The notes under the pieces: model-generated | Seen by the model: only the letters and a program-made list of their open reading frames with translations | Databases searched by the model: none | What the model was told of the DNA's origin: nothing | Shown here: one piece after another, positions 17,409 through 26,206 of the stretch | How the letters are laid out: every line of letters starts with the position of its first letter | How positions within the stretch are numbered: position 1 is the first letter of the stretch | Assembly (NCBI GenBank): GCA_947472765.1 | Contig: CANJCM010000022.1 | Location: 1-56,765, forward strand | From: Opitutia bacterium | GTDB taxonomy: Bacteria; Verrucomicrobiota; Verrucomicrobiia; Opitutales; Opitutaceae | Direction of reading: 5' to 3' | DNA length: 56,765 nt | Translations under genes and position numbers: made by a program

Positions 17409-18125
17409 ATGTCCGCCAGCAATCCTTCCCTCACGCCCCAGGCCGGCACGCTCTATGTTGTCGCCACGCCGATTGGCAATCTGGCCGACTTGACCGAACG
17501 GGCACGGGCAATTCTTGGGGCGGTTGATCTTGTCGCCAGCGAGGACACGCGGACCACCGGTGCCATGCTGACCCGGCTCGGGATGCACAAGCCGCTCGTC
17601 GCCTATCACGAGCACAACGAAGCGGTCGCCGCCATTACGCTGGCGGATCAGATCGCGGCAGGAAAATCCGTCGCGGTCGTCAGCGATGCCGGGACGCCCG
17701 GACTCAGCGACCCGGGATTTCGGATCGTGCGGGAGTGCCGGCGGCGCAACCTCCCGGTGATTCCTGTTCCCGGAGCCAGCGCGCTGACGGCGGTGCTGAG
17801 CGCCAGCGGGCTGCCGACCAACGGATTCCTCTTTGTCGGTTTCCTGGCCCCGAAAACCTCCGCCCGGATCAACTTCTTCACGCAGTACCGCGATTTTGCC
17901 TACACCCTCGCCCTCTACGAAAGCTGTCACCGCATCGACAAGGCCGTCGCCGATCTGGTGACGACGCTCGGACCGGATCGCGTGATCTGCGTCGCGAAGG
18001 AAGTGACCAAGTTGCACGAGACCTTCTTCGTCGGCCGCGCGGGCGATGTGCAGACGCGGCTCAGCCAGGCATCGCTGAAGGGCGAGTTCGTCCTGCTGGT
18101 CGCGCCCGGTGACTTCGTGCTGTGA
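17409..18125 (+). CDS. rsmI: 16S rRNA (cytidine(1402)-2'-O)-methyltransferase
   Basis: This 238-aa protein is of the tetrapyrrole-methylase fold and methylates C1402 of 16S rRNA with SAM. Motifs in order are GTLYVVATPIGNLADLTERA, then LVASEDTRTTGAML, VAVVSDAGTPGLSDPGFRIV, then VIPVPGASALTAVLSASGLP, NGFLFVGFL, and the late CVAKEVTKLHETFFVG. It lacks the C-terminal extension of the E. coli protein (286 aa). The start is the ATG of MSASNPSLTP, since the frame further upstream runs back through the terminator. Its stop overlaps the next gene in the four bases GTGA, which points to coupled translation. Confidence 0.95.
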   Translation: MSASNPSLTPQAGTLYVVATPIGNLADLTERARAILGAVDLVASEDTRTTGAMLTRLGMHKPLVAYHEHNEAVAAITLADQIAAGKSVAVVSDAGTPGLSDPGFRIVRECRRRNLPVIPVPGASALTAVLSASGLPTNGFLFVGFLAPKTSARINFFTQYRDFAYTLALYESCHRIDKAVADLVTTLGPDRVICVAKEVTKLHETFFVGRAGDVQTRLSQASLKGEFVLLVAPGDFVL

Positions 18126-19066
18126 ACGCTCCGACGCACGCTCCGGTTGCCGTCGTCGACCTCGGCAGCAATTCGATCAAGCTCCTGGTCGCACGACGGA
18201 ACGCCCGGGGCGAGGTCGTGCCGCTGCACACCCGCACCATTGATGCACGGATTGGCGCCGGCATGGCGCGCGCCGATCCCGTCCTCGGGGAGGCGGGGAT
18301 GGCGGCTGCCATCACTGCCGTGGCGACGCTGCTTGCCGAGGCCGCGCCCCATCAGTGCGGCGAGGTTGCAGTGGTCGCTACGAGCGCGGTTCGTGATGCC
18401 CGCAACGGCGGGGTATTCGCGGAGAAACTCCGGGCCGCGACCGGTCACACCCTGCGCATTCTCTCCGGTGCCGAGGAGGCGAACCTGATTGGTCGCGGGC
18501 TCACCGCGGATCCCGCCCTCGCCGATCAACGGGACTTCTATGTTTTCGATCTCGGCGGCGGCAGCCTCGAGTGCCTGGCATTTCGCGAACGCTGCATCGT
18601 GCAGGCGGTCAGCGTCCAACTCGGTTGCGTGCGTCTGACCGAGCAATTCGTTTCGCATCCGCAACTCCCCTTCCCAACCGGCATCCGCACCGCGGTGGAG
18701 AATCATGTGGTGGAAAGCGTCCGCGGCGCCGGTTTCGACTTTCCGTTGACGCGTCCGGCCTGCGCAATCGGCACCGGCGGGACAGTCACCACGGCCCGTT
18801 CGATGCTAGCGGCTCGCGCCGGCCGGACCTTCGCGGAGACGAGCGCCGATCTGTCGATCACGCAGTTGCGCGGGATCTTCGAGCAACTGCTTCCGCTGAC
18901 GCTCGAGGAACGTTGTGGGGTGCCGGGCCTGCCGGCGACCCGGGCGGATGTGTTTCCGATTGCGCTGCTGACGCTCCTGACGCTCGCAGAAGTCGGCGGA
19001 TTTTCCGTGTACCGGAATTCGCTCTACAACCTCCGCTACGGCCTGGCCGCGGAGATGCTGCCCTGA
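18122..19066 (+). CDS. Ppx/GppA family phosphatase
   Basis: This 314-aa protein is of the actin-like ASKHA fold (exopolyphosphatase / pppGpp phosphohydrolase family). The phosphate-1 loop is VAVVDLGSNSIKLLVARRN, the middle motif VVATSAVRDARNGG and ILSGAEEANLIGRGL, and the phosphate-2 motif FYVFDLGGGSLECLAF. The HD-like C-terminal domain of long Ppx proteins is missing, so this is the short type. Substrate (polyphosphate or pppGpp) is not decidable by eye. The start is GTG, overlapping the rsmI stop by four bases. Confidence 0.9.
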   Translation: MNAPTHAPVAVVDLGSNSIKLLVARRNARGEVVPLHTRTIDARIGAGMARADPVLGEAGMAAAITAVATLLAEAAPHQCGEVAVVATSAVRDARNGGVFAEKLRAATGHTLRILSGAEEANLIGRGLTADPALADQRDFYVFDLGGGSLECLAFRERCIVQAVSVQLGCVRLTEQFVSHPQLPFPTGIRTAVENHVVESVRGAGFDFPLTRPACAIGTGGTVTTARSMLAARAGRTFAETSADLSITQLRGIFEQLLPLTLEERCGVPGLPATRADVFPIALLTLLTLAEVGGFSVYRNSLYNLRYGLAAEMLP

Positions 19067-19078
19067 CGCCGCCAACCT

Positions 19079-19236
19079 TGCACGTCACGGATAGCCTGGA
19101 TTCCGAAGTTAAGCGGATTGGCGTGGCCCTGTCCGTGAGGACAGGGCCTCCTTGATCGTTTCGCCTAAAGCCGTCCCGCTGCTCACGCAGCGGTCTACGA
19201 AGGCGACTTCGGAGTCCAAGGATAGCGTTACGTGCA
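19079..19236. repeat. Long imperfect inverted repeat enclosing two hairpins
   Basis: The outer arms (about 31 nt, 19079-19109 and 19206-19236) share TGCACGT at the outside and TCCGAAGT at the inside, with about three quarters of positions pairing. Inside lies GTGG-headed GGCCCTGTCC/GGACAGGGCC, a perfect 10-bp stem with GTGA loop at 19125-19148. A perfect 7-bp stem CCGCTGC/GCAGCGG with loop TCAC follows at 19176-19193, with CTAC (the reverse of GTAG) at 19195-19198. Folded, it is a three-way junction. It sits between the convergent phosphatase and rluD-like genes and could serve as a bidirectional terminator, but its layout also fits the paired REP-like elements elsewhere in the window. Confidence 0.75.
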
Positions 19237-19285
19237 GCGGTTGCCCGCTCCGGGCGGGCAGGTGACGAAGGAAGGCGGGCTCCGA

Positions 19286-20308
19286 TCAACGCCGGGACTC
19301 GTGTTCGTGGAACGGCGGCGGGACGCGCTTCTTGCCGGCCTTGGGCGGGGCCGCCAGCGAGGCTTTGGCCTTGGCGGAAGCGCGGGCGATCTTCCGCAAC
19401 TGGGCGAGCTGGGCGTTGAAGTCGTCGGGCAGCGGGGCGCGCAGATCGAGTTCCTTGCCGGAAATCGGATGCGCGAGCACGAGATGCTCCGCGTGCAGCA
19501 TGACGCGTTTGGGCTGTTGCTTGAGGCGCGCGTCTTCCTTCCAGCCGTAAAGCGGATCACCGAGCAGCGGAAATCCGAGTGACTTCAGGTGCACGCGAAT
19601 CTGGTGCGTACGGCCGGTGAAGATTCGCAGCCGGACCAACGCGGCGACATCGCCGAAGGCCTCTACGCGCTCCCAGTCGGTGCGCGCGACCTTGCCGCCC
19701 TCGGACACCGTCATCCGATGGCGATGCGTGGGGTGCCGCGAGATGGCGCGATCGATGGTGCCACTGAGCAGCGGCGGCACACCCGCGACGAGCGCAAGGT
19801 ATTCCTTCTTCAACGTGCGCGTGGCGAACTGATCGGCGAGCGCCCGATGGGCCTTGTCGTTCTTGGCGACGACGATCACGCCGGTCGTTTCCTTGTCGAG
19901 ACGATGGACAATCCCGGGCCGTTCGACGCCACCGATTCCGCTTAGCGTGCCGGCACAGTGCGAGAGGAGAGCATGGACCAGCGTGTCCTCGCCGGTCGCG
20001 GCGCCCGGATGCACGACCATCCCGGACGGCTTGTTCACCGCGAGCATGTGCTTGTCCTCGTAAAGCACCTCCAGCGGGATGTCCGCGGGCGTCATGTCGG
20101 TCGGCGTGATCTCGGGAAACGAAAAACTGATGACGTCGCCCCCCACTACGTTGTCGTCGCGCCGGATCGGAACCCCGGCGCGTGTCACCAGCCCCGAGTC
20201 GAACGTACGCTGCAGCGCCGTGCGGCTGTGATCGGGGAACGCCAGGGCGAGTGCCTTGTCGGCGCGCAACCGGCGGATGCCCTCGGGAACGGTGTAAGTC
20301 TCGGCCAT
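19286..20308 (-). CDS. RluA/RluD family 23S rRNA pseudouridine synthase
   Basis: This 340-aa enzyme converts uridine to pseudouridine in rRNA. Residues 8-75 are an S4-like RNA-binding domain (LRADKALALAFPDHSRTALQ). The catalytic domain carries VLYEDKHMLAVNKPSGMVVH and HRLDKETTGVIVVAKND with catalytic Asp138, and later RIFTGRTHQIRVHL and GDPLYG. The order of S4 plus catalytic domain and the length match RluD, which modifies helix 69, but RluC-type specificity cannot be excluded. The last 45 residues are a lysine/alanine/proline-rich basic tail. The ATG of MAETYTV was chosen because upstream codons run into the neighbouring channel gene. Confidence 0.93.
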   Translation of the reverse strand: MAETYTVPEGIRRLRADKALALAFPDHSRTALQRTFDSGLVTRAGVPIRRDDNVVGGDVISFSFPEITPTDMTPADIPLEVLYEDKHMLAVNKPSGMVVHPGAATGEDTLVHALLSHCAGTLSGIGGVERPGIVHRLDKETTGVIVVAKNDKAHRALADQFATRTLKKEYLALVAGVPPLLSGTIDRAISRHPTHRHRMTVSEGGKVARTDWERVEAFGDVAALVRLRIFTGRTHQIRVHLKSLGFPLLGDPLYGWKEDARLKQQPKRVMLHAEHLVLAHPISGKELDLRAPLPDDFNAQLAQLRKIARASAKAKASLAAPPKAGKKRVPPPFHEHESRR

Positions 20309-20367
20309 GTCCGCTCCTGCTTGCCGTCGATGCGGCGCCGAAGCGACAGGAAAACCCGGGCGACCGG

Positions 20368-21252
20368 CTAGAGCTTTTCCCCGCAGTGCTTGCAATAAGC
20401 CGCATCGTCCGCGTGGTCGCCGCGTCCACAGGCCGGGCAGGCCTGGGTGTTGCGGGACTTCCGCTGGGCCTCGGCGAGTTCGATCGTCACGATTCCGGTC
20501 GGGACGGCGAGGATGCCATAGCCCGCGATCATGAGAATGGATGCCACGATTCGGCCCAGCGGGCTGTGCGGTGCGATGTCACCGTAGCCGACGGTGGTCA
20601 TCGTCACGACGGCCCAATAGATTGAGGTGGGGATACTGGTGAACCCGGACTCCTCCCCCTCGATCAAGTACATCAGCGCGCCGAAGATGAGGACGACGGT
20701 GACCACGGCGCCGAGGAAGATCGTGATCTTGCGCGCGCTCGCCTGCAGGGCGGCCCGCAGCAGCGCGGCCTCACCGACGAACTGCGTGAGCTTGAAGATC
20801 CGGAAGACCCGCAGCAGCCGAAGCGCCCGCACGACCTGCAGCGACTGGGTGCCCGCGACGAAGAGGCTCAGATAGGTCGGAAGAATCGCGAGCAAATCGA
20901 CGAGCCCGTAGAAGCTGAGCGCGTAGCGCCATGGGCGCCGGACCGCGACAAGCCGGAGCACATATTCCACGGTGAAAAGTCCGGTGACACCCCACTCCAC
21001 CGCCCGAAGCAGGTCCCCCCAGCGATCGCGGACGGAGTGAATACTCTCCAGAGAAACGGCGATCACGCTCACCGAAATCAGGAGGAGGAGAATCGTGTCG
21101 AAGCGCCGGCCCCCCGGCGTATCGGCCTCGAAAACGATCGTATGCAGCCGTTGCCGCCAATCGGATGCTCCGGCGGCAGGACGCTCGATGGACGTGGTCC
21201 GTCCGCCGGCGGGAGAAACGTCGACGGCCGGGGAGCTGGGTTTCACATCCAT
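20368..21252 (-). CDS. Voltage-gated potassium channel (Kv-like) with C-terminal zinc ribbon
   Basis: This 294-aa protein has six membrane helices. S4 is VVRALRLLRVFRIFKLTQF, and the pore helix and filter are YWAVVTMTTVGYGD, with TVGYGD at residues 220-225, the potassium signature. After S6 (IVASILMIAGYGILAVPTGI) a short cytoplasmic tail ends in ACPACGRGDHADDAAYCKHC. Its four cysteines at 272, 275, 287 and 290 form a small zinc ribbon. The ATG of MDVKPSSPAVD is preferred. An N-terminal 30-residue low-complexity segment precedes S1. The gene ends 59 nt before the rluD-like start. Confidence 0.92.
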   Translation of the reverse strand: MDVKPSSPAVDVSPAGGRTTSIERPAAGASDWRQRLHTIVFEADTPGGRRFDTILLLLISVSVIAVSLESIHSVRDRWGDLLRAVEWGVTGLFTVEYVLRLVAVRRPWRYALSFYGLVDLLAILPTYLSLFVAGTQSLQVVRALRLLRVFRIFKLTQFVGEAALLRAALQASARKITIFLGAVVTVVLIFGALMYLIEGEESGFTSIPTSIYWAVVTMTTVGYGDIAPHSPLGRIVASILMIAGYGILAVPTGIVTIELAEAQRKSRNTQACPACGRGDHADDAAYCKHCGEKL

Positions 21253-21343
21253 GAAGCGCGGGCCACAGACAGGGTTGCCATGAGTCCAAAACCTGTCACC
21301 CCGAACGCCGGCCGCAAGCATCCACGCGGCCGTGTCGTCACAA

Positions 21344-21361
21344 CGCCGGTCTCCCGGCTAC
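21344..21361 (-). repeat. Short REP-like hairpin with GTAG head
   Basis: On the minus strand GTAG is followed by CCGG, a short loop and CCGG, giving a 5-bp stem with TCTC loop (GCCGG/CCGGC at 21345-21358). It abuts the stop of the outer-membrane protein gene. It is weaker than the other copies and may be a remnant. Confidence 0.35.
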
Positions 21362-22267
21362 CTAGAACCCGCCGCGCAGTGAGAGAACGAAACTGGCCGC
21401 GCCGTCGCCGTTGAGCAGCAAGTTGCGATCCTCGTATTCGAAGCGTCGGTCGAGCATCCAGCCGACTGAGGCCTGTGCGGTCAGCCCGGGAGTGAGCTGC
21501 CAGCGTCCGCCGACCGACAATCCGATTTCACGAAAGTCCACGCGCTGGTTGTCGAGCAACGGCCGTCCGCGCCGGCGGCCGAAGTCCTCGGCGACGCGAA
21601 ACGTGCCGCCTCGAAGACCCGCTCCCGCGTGCAGCGACAAAGTCTTCGACACGGCGTACTCCACCCGCGGCTCCGGCGGAAACCCGACGAACGTCCAGCC
21701 CGGCGCGAACTGCCAGCGCACTCCGGGTCCGCCAATAATCGGGCTCGGGCGCCACGGATCCACAAGCAGCGCAATGCCCCACTGGAAATCCCGACTGCTG
21801 GCGGAAAGCAGACGGAGCGAAAGTGGCGCGTTGAAATCAGATCCGTCGATGTCCTTGAAGTCACTGTAGAATCCGGGCGAGGCGTCGACTCCGAGCGACC
21901 ACTTGGGCGAGAGCTGGCGATCGTATCCGAGCCGCAGCACGAAGGATTGCAGCCGGTCCGGTACGTCGGCCGTGCTCCCGGAAAGATCGAGTCTCCGCCA
22001 CGCGCCGCCAAACGAGACGGAGGAGTCGCCGTCGAGCTTCACCCGCCGGGTTAATTCTCCGCCAAAGATGGAGTGCTGGATGCGCCCGAGGGCCCGCGTC
22101 CCCTCTGCGATGTCAGCCGAACCCGCACCGGAGAACTCGGTCCGCCACTCCCATGGTCCGGAAGTCGTCCCTCCGGGGCGTCCAGGTTGCCCGTGCAGCC
22201 ACGGTGCCGAGAGGAAAGCCAGGACGACAAGCAGTGGACCAGAGAGGCGACGAAGTGAGAGTGGCAT
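21362..22267 (-). CDS. DUF6268-type outer membrane beta-barrel protein
   Basis: This 301-aa protein has a signal peptide (MPLSLRRLSGPLLVVLAFLSAPWLHG). Alternating hydrophobic/polar strands rich in glycine and aromatic residues follow (VSFGGAWRRLDLSG, FVLRLGYDRQLSPKWSLGVD, GASFVLSLRGGF). It ends in phenylalanine, the usual last residue recognised by the BAM complex. The repeated pattern and length resemble DUF6268 proteins, which are common in Verrucomicrobia and Planctomycetes and have no known function. It is transcribed separately from the channel gene, with a small hairpin between them. Confidence 0.72.
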   Translation of the reverse strand: MPLSLRRLSGPLLVVLAFLSAPWLHGQPGRPGGTTSGPWEWRTEFSGAGSADIAEGTRALGRIQHSIFGGELTRRVKLDGDSSVSFGGAWRRLDLSGSTADVPDRLQSFVLRLGYDRQLSPKWSLGVDASPGFYSDFKDIDGSDFNAPLSLRLLSASSRDFQWGIALLVDPWRPSPIIGGPGVRWQFAPGWTFVGFPPEPRVEYAVSKTLSLHAGAGLRGGTFRVAEDFGRRRGRPLLDNQRVDFREIGLSVGGRWQLTPGLTAQASVGWMLDRRFEYEDRNLLLNGDGAASFVLSLRGGF

Positions 22268-22450
22268 GGTTCGGTTAATTTACGTGCAGCGCGGCAAGGC
22301 GGTTGCCTGGTCCGGTTGGAATATGGCGGGAGGAATCCACAAGGTTTGGGTGACCGGAGGGCGCCCGATCCGAACGCGCTGACCACATCTAGTTCCTAGT
22401 ATAGTCAGGGCCGGCCGGCCGAAGTTCGCCGCGCTCATTCGCGAGCAGCC

Positions 22451-23428
22451 TCAAGAAGCGATCAACCCTTCGATCCGGCCAATCAGCTCCCGGCGCATCG
22501 CCGCGGGAACATCGGCCACTTCCCAGCCGTTCCGGGCGACCGTGGCCAGCTCGGCGCGGGTAAAGTTCATCTCGTTGGCCAGGGTGGCATACTCCTCGTT
22601 GAGCGAGTTCGCGAAACAGAGCGGATCGTCCGTGCTGACCGTACAACGGACGCCCGCCGCCATCAGCGCCCGCAAGGGATGCGCCTGGAACGACGGCACG
22701 ACCTTCAAGCCCACGTTGCTGATCGGACAGACGTCGAAGGTCACCCCGCGATCGGCGGCGAGCCTGACCACTGCCGGATCCTCGATCGCGCGCACGCCAT
22801 GCTGGATGCGCGTCACCCCGAGCACCTCGATCGCCTCGCGCACCCGGGCGGCACCGTCGAATTCTCCCGCGTGGCATTTTGTGACTTTGCCCGCGTCCCG
22901 GAGCCGCGCCCAAACTGCGGCCGTGTCCGGATGCGTGGGCATCTGCTCGAAGCCGTGCAGGTCGACCCCGGCGAGATCCTTCCACGTGTGCAACTGGTCG
23001 ATCGTCGGGCGCAGTTCCCCGCCGAGATCGCTGCGGAGCATCCCGCAGAAGATCCGCACCTCGAGTCCGGCCGGCGCCGCGGCGCGCAAGGCCGCGATGA
23101 TCTCCGGACCAGGCACGCCGATGAATTGGGTCACGGGCAGGTGAAAGCTCGTCTCCACATAGCGGACATTCTGGGCCACGTGACCGGCGAAGATCGCCTT
23201 GCCGGCCTCGTAATAGCGTTCCGCGGAAGTGAACCACGGCAGCGCGTGATCGAGGAGGATCTTTTCGAAATCCGGGAACGTCGCGTACCGATAGCTCCGC
23301 GCGCGGAATGGTGGATTCGCCGGCCATCGGTCCGGCTGCCATGCCGTCAGCAGTTCATACGGTAATGCGCCTTCGACGTGGAGATGAGTCTCCGTCTTGG
23401 GCAGCGACTGGATGAAGTCGTTGATGAA
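22451..23428 (-). CDS. add: Adenosine deaminase, no conventional start codon
   Basis: The frame encodes 325 residues of a complete adenosine/adenine deaminase. [13 protein letters not shown] has the zinc ligands Hx[21 protein letters not shown] has the HAGE motif, RIQHGVRA follows, and STDDPLCF has the two aspartates. It hydrolyses adenosine (or adenine) to inosine (hypoxanthine) and ammonia in purine salvage. The N-terminus expected from the family, [17 protein letters not shown], begins at 23428. Upstream of it the frame stays open for about 22 codons into a 7-nt repeat array but holds no ATG, GTG or TTG before a TGA. The first in-frame ATG, at 23179, would remove the zinc-binding HxH and give a dead protein. 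Translation from ATC or CTG, or a gene damaged at its start, are the alternatives. Confidence 0.85.
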   Translation of the reverse strand, partial: FINDFIQSLPKTETHLHVEGALPYELLTAWQPDRWPANPPFRARSYRYATFPDFEKILLDHALPWFTSAERYYEAGKAIFAGHVAQNVRYVETSFHLPVTQFIGVPGPEIIAALRAAAPAGLEVRIFCGMLRSDLGGELRPTIDQLHTWKDLAGVDLHGFEQMPTHPDTAAVWARLRDAGKVTKCHAGEFDGAARVREAIEVLGVTRIQHGVRAIEDPAVVRLAADRGVTFDVCPISNVGLKVVPSFQAHPLRALMAAGVRCTVSTDDPLCFANSLNEEYATLANEMNFTRAELATVARNGWEVADVPAAMRRELIGRIEGLIAS

Positions 23429-23489
23429 AGTTGAGGGCTGAGAGATGAGGGCTGACTCGGAGTTGAAAGTTGAGGCTTGAGAGATGGCT
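23427..23489. repeat. Degenerate 7-nt tandem array at the adenosine deaminase start
   Basis: Nine consecutive heptamers can be read on the plus strand, for example AAAGTTG, AGGGCTG twice, AGAGATG, GTTGAAA and GTTGAGG, most with a TTGA or CTGA core. The array starts within the first codon of the deaminase-like frame and fills the place where the start codon and ribosome-binding site should be. Confidence 0.7.
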
Positions 23490-23540
23490 CAACCTTCAGA
23501 CTCAAGCATTGGGAGCCCGCGGCGGAACGGGCCGATGCGA

Positions 23541-24668
23541 TCAGCGGCTCGATTTACCGAGCAGGTAATCCGGATTCAGCTTGTGCAGCGATTTCGGCAC
23601 GAAGATGCCGTCCTTGCGGATGAGTTTGCCGTCGAACCAGATTTCGCCGCCGCCGTATTCCGGGCGCTGCATGCAGACCATGTCCCAGTGAACCTGCGAT
23701 TTGTTGCCGTTGCCGACATTCTCGTAGGCCTGGCCGGGCGTGAAGTGAAACGAGCCCGCGATTTTTTCGTCGAAGAGGATGTCGCGCATCGGTTCGAGGA
23801 TGTGCGGATTAAATCCAAGCGCGAACTCCCCGATATAGCGCGCGCCGGCGTCGCTATCGAGAATCTCATTCAGGCGCTTCGTGTTGCTCGAGGTGGCCTC
23901 GACGATGCGGCCCTTGCGGAACGCGAGCCGGATGTTGTCGAACGAGGCGCCGAGATAAACGGTCGGCGCGTTGTACTGAATGTAGCCCTCGACGCTGTCC
24001 TTCACCGGGCACGAGAAAACCTCGCCGTCCGGGATGTTGCGCAGGCCGCCGCAGGGTTGCGCGCCAATCCCTTTGATCGAGAAACGCAGATCGGTGCCGG
24101 GTCCCTTGATGTGCACGCGGTCGGTTTTCTCCATCAAACTTCCCAGTGCCTTCATGCCGGGGGTCATCCGCGCGTAATCGAGCGTGCAGACGCGGAAATA
24201 GAAATCCTCGAACGCCTCGGTGCTCATGCCGGCCTGCTGGGCCATCGCCGAACTCGGCCAGCGAAGCACGACCCACTTGGTTTTGCCGACGCGGTGATCG
24301 AGCACGGGCTTCATCAGCCGCGAAACGAGTTGGACCTTCTCGGACGGGACATCCGCACCCTCGAAAATGTTGTTGGAACCGCGGAGCGCGATGTAGGCGT
24401 CCATCTTCTGCATCCGGGCCAGCTCGACTTCCGCGTGCGGGGCAAACTGGGCCTCGACGGCCCCGATCGACATCTCGCGCGTGATGCGAGCCCGGTGCAT
24501 CTGGACATACGGGTGGGCGCCGCGGGCGCGGGCGGCCCGGATCAGGGCCACGACCATCTCGTCCGGGACGTCAAAGGCGTCGATCAGGACGCGTTCGCCC
24601 GGTTTCAGTCCGGTGGAAAATCCCGTGAGGCCCGCTGCGAGTTGGTTAAAACGAGGATCGATAATCAT
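23541..24668 (-). CDS. Aminopeptidase, M29 family
   Basis: This 375-aa protein resembles thermophilic aminopeptidases of peptidase family M29 (AmpS/AmpT/PepS). It starts [20 protein letters not shown] and has [20 protein letters not shown]. It also has [26 protein letters not shown], a stretch in which the family holds a metal-binding Glu, then [11 protein letters not shown] with a second acidic ligand. The C-terminal [13 protein letters not shown] has the conserved H-W-D. These enzymes release N-terminal residues from peptides using a two-metal centre. The ATG at 24668 was taken rather than one 13 codons upstream. It is followed by the deaminase frame in the same direction, separated by the 7-nt array. 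Confidence 0.9.
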   Translation of the reverse strand: MIIDPRFNQLAAGLTGFSTGLKPGERVLIDAFDVPDEMVVALIRAARARGAHPYVQMHRARITREMSIGAVEAQFAPHAEVELARMQKMDAYIALRGSNNIFEGADVPSEKVQLVSRLMKPVLDHRVGKTKWVVLRWPSSAMAQQAGMSTEAFEDFYFRVCTLDYARMTPGMKALGSLMEKTDRVHIKGPGTDLRFSIKGIGAQPCGGLRNIPDGEVFSCPVKDSVEGYIQYNAPTVYLGASFDNIRLAFRKGRIVEATSSNTKRLNEILDSDAGARYIGEFALGFNPHILEPMRDILFDEKIAGSFHFTPGQAYENVGNGNKSQVHWDMVCMQRPEYGGGEIWFDGKLIRKDGIFVPKSLHKLNPDYLLGKSSR

Positions 24669-24725
24669 GTTATGTCCACTTAACCGCGCCCGACTCAGCC
24701 CGGGCAAGGGCGAACATCAGAACAT

Positions 24726-24797
24726 GGAGGGCGGGTGCCCTCACCCGCCGAAATGATTCAATGTCCTGAAGCTGGCCGGTGGGCGCACCGGCCCTCC
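24726..24797. repeat. Inverted pair of REP-like hairpins, GGAG heads outward
   Basis: Unit one is GGAG at 24726-24729 and an exact 8-bp stem GGCGGGTG/CACCCGCC with CCCT loop. Unit two, on the opposite strand, has stem GGCCGGTG/CACCGGCC with GGCG loop and CTCC at 24794-24797. The units are 24 nt apart. The stems differ in sequence but remain fully paired. The pair lies between the M29 gene start and the lpxK stop. Confidence 0.75.
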
Positions 24798-24800
24798 AGG

Positions 24801-26006
24801 TCAAGTGCCCGCACGCACTCCGGATTGCGGAAAACAGATGCGGCCGACGGCTTCATCGAAGTCGGACGCGCCACGGAGAATCTCGATCTCCAGGCGGAGA
24901 TAATAAAGTGGCAACGGACACTCCTGGGCCGCGGCGATCCGGACCGCGTCCTTTTCGGTCGTCACCAGGCATTCGGCGCCGACCTTCGTCGCGAGGACAA
25001 AGAGTTCGGCGAGGTCCTCGGGGCCGTACCGGTAGTGGTCCATGAACCGCTCGCGTCCCATCAGGAGCGCCCCGAGATCACGGAGAAATTTCTCGAAGCT
25101 CTCCGGCGTCGCAATGCCGCTGAACGCAAACACGCGCTTGCCCTTGAGAAACGTGAGCGGCTGGCGGCTGTCGCCCTCGCCGACCGCGGCGCCGAAGCGC
25201 TGGAGATATTTCGGCCGGTGGGCGCACTCGATGATGTCCACGCCCGGATTGTGCTCTTCGATGATTCGCTCGAGCTCCGCGTCGCGGCGACCGTCGGACT
25301 TGGTCAGGAAGACATAGCTGGCCCGGCGCAAATGGGAGATGGGTTCGCGGAGAATCCCGCGCGGCAGTAGGTGGCCGTTGCCGAAAGGATTGGTCTTGTC
25401 GACGAGCAGCAGGTTGAGCCGGCCCTTGAGCGGGAGATATTGGAAGCCGTCGTCGAGCACCAGGGTGTCACAGCCAAATTTCTTGATCGCGAAGGCGCCG
25501 GCCTTCACGCGGTTCTTGTCCACGAGGACGATTACGCCCGGCAGATTGCGGGCGAGCATGTAGGGCTCGTCGCCCGCCTGTTCACTGTCGAGCAGGAGGG
25601 ACTGGCCGTCGCTCACGATCCGCGGCGGCGGTTCCTCGGCGTGGGTGAACGCCCACCACCAGCGCTTCCAACTGGGCGGTGCCTTGCTCTTGTAGCCGCG
25701 ACTGAGGATGGCGACCTTCCGGCCGCGCTCCTGGAGGGCGCGGGCGAACTTTTCCACGACGGGGGTCTTCCCGGTTCCGCCGACGGTGAGATTTCCGACG
25801 ACGACCACGAGGCAGCCGAGCGGCTGGTCGTGCAGAATCCGCCGCTGGTAGAGCCAGAGCCGGGCCTGCGCCACGGCATTGAAGAGCCACGAGAACACCT
25901 GCAGCACGGCGCCGTAAATGGCCGGTCCGGCGCCCGCCCGCCGGCCATAAATGACGTCGACGGTGTAAAGTTCGAGGGACGTGAACTGTCGCTTGATCCA
26001 GGACAT
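24801..26006 (-). CDS. lpxK: Tetraacyldisaccharide 4'-kinase
   Basis: This 401-aa protein phosphorylates the 4' position of lipid A disaccharide at the inner membrane. An N-terminal hydrophobic helix ([20 protein letters not shown]) is followed by the Walker A of the family at residues 71-82, [33 protein letters not shown] and [20 protein letters not shown], the LDDGFQ motif, come next. Then come [15 protein letters not shown] and, near the end, [10 protein letters not shown]. Lipid A synthesis shows a Gram-negative envelope and fits the GT9 gene at 3.9 kb. No Shine-Dalgarno sequence precedes the ATG; a 23-nt hairpin ends at the base before it. Confidence 0.95.
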   Translation of the reverse strand: MSWIKRQFTSLELYTVDVIYGRRAGAGPAIYGAVLQVFSWLFNAVAQARLWLYQRRILHDQPLGCLVVVVGNLTVGGTGKTPVVEKFARALQERGRKVAILSRGYKSKAPPSWKRWWWAFTHAEEPPPRIVSDGQSLLLDSEQAGDEPYMLARNLPGVIVLVDKNRVKAGAFAIKKFGCDTLVLDDGFQYLPLKGRLNLLLVDKTNPFGNGHLLPRGILREPISHLRRASYVFLTKSDGRRDAELERIIEEHNPGVDIIECAHRPKYLQRFGAAVGEGDSRQPLTFLKGKRVFAFSGIATPESFEKFLRDLGALLMGRERFMDHYRYGPEDLAELFVLATKVGAECLVTTEKDAVRIAAAQECPLPLYYLRLEIEILRGASDFDEAVGRICFPQSGVRAGT

Positions 26007-26029
26007 GGGTTTTTGCGCGGCAAAAACCC
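26007..26029 (-). promoter_or_regulatory. Hairpin abutting the lpxK start codon
   Basis: Read on the minus strand, GGGTTTTTGC and GCAAAAACCC form a perfect 10-bp stem around a CGC loop, and the next base is the A of the lpxK ATG. In RNA this would place the start codon at the base of the stem. A near copy sits before the divergent aminotransferase. Confidence 0.6.
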
Positions 26030-26206
26030 TAGGCGGCTGGCGCCGCGGGGGGCGTGATCGACGCAGCCCCCACCCTCGTGCCGAACTGATACCTGTGATG
26101 AAGCATGCTGCTGCCCGGGAATGAAGGTTGACGGCTGGTAGGGCGTAAACTGTTTTCCCTCAGCCTGCGCAGAATATCTGGCGGTTCCGTCACGCGGACT
26201 CGCCCC

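Noticed and set aside
22451-23179. Adenosine deaminase starting at the first ATG (242 aa)
   Set aside because: This would remove the HxH zinc ligands; the conserved N-terminal part is encoded upstream in the same frame.
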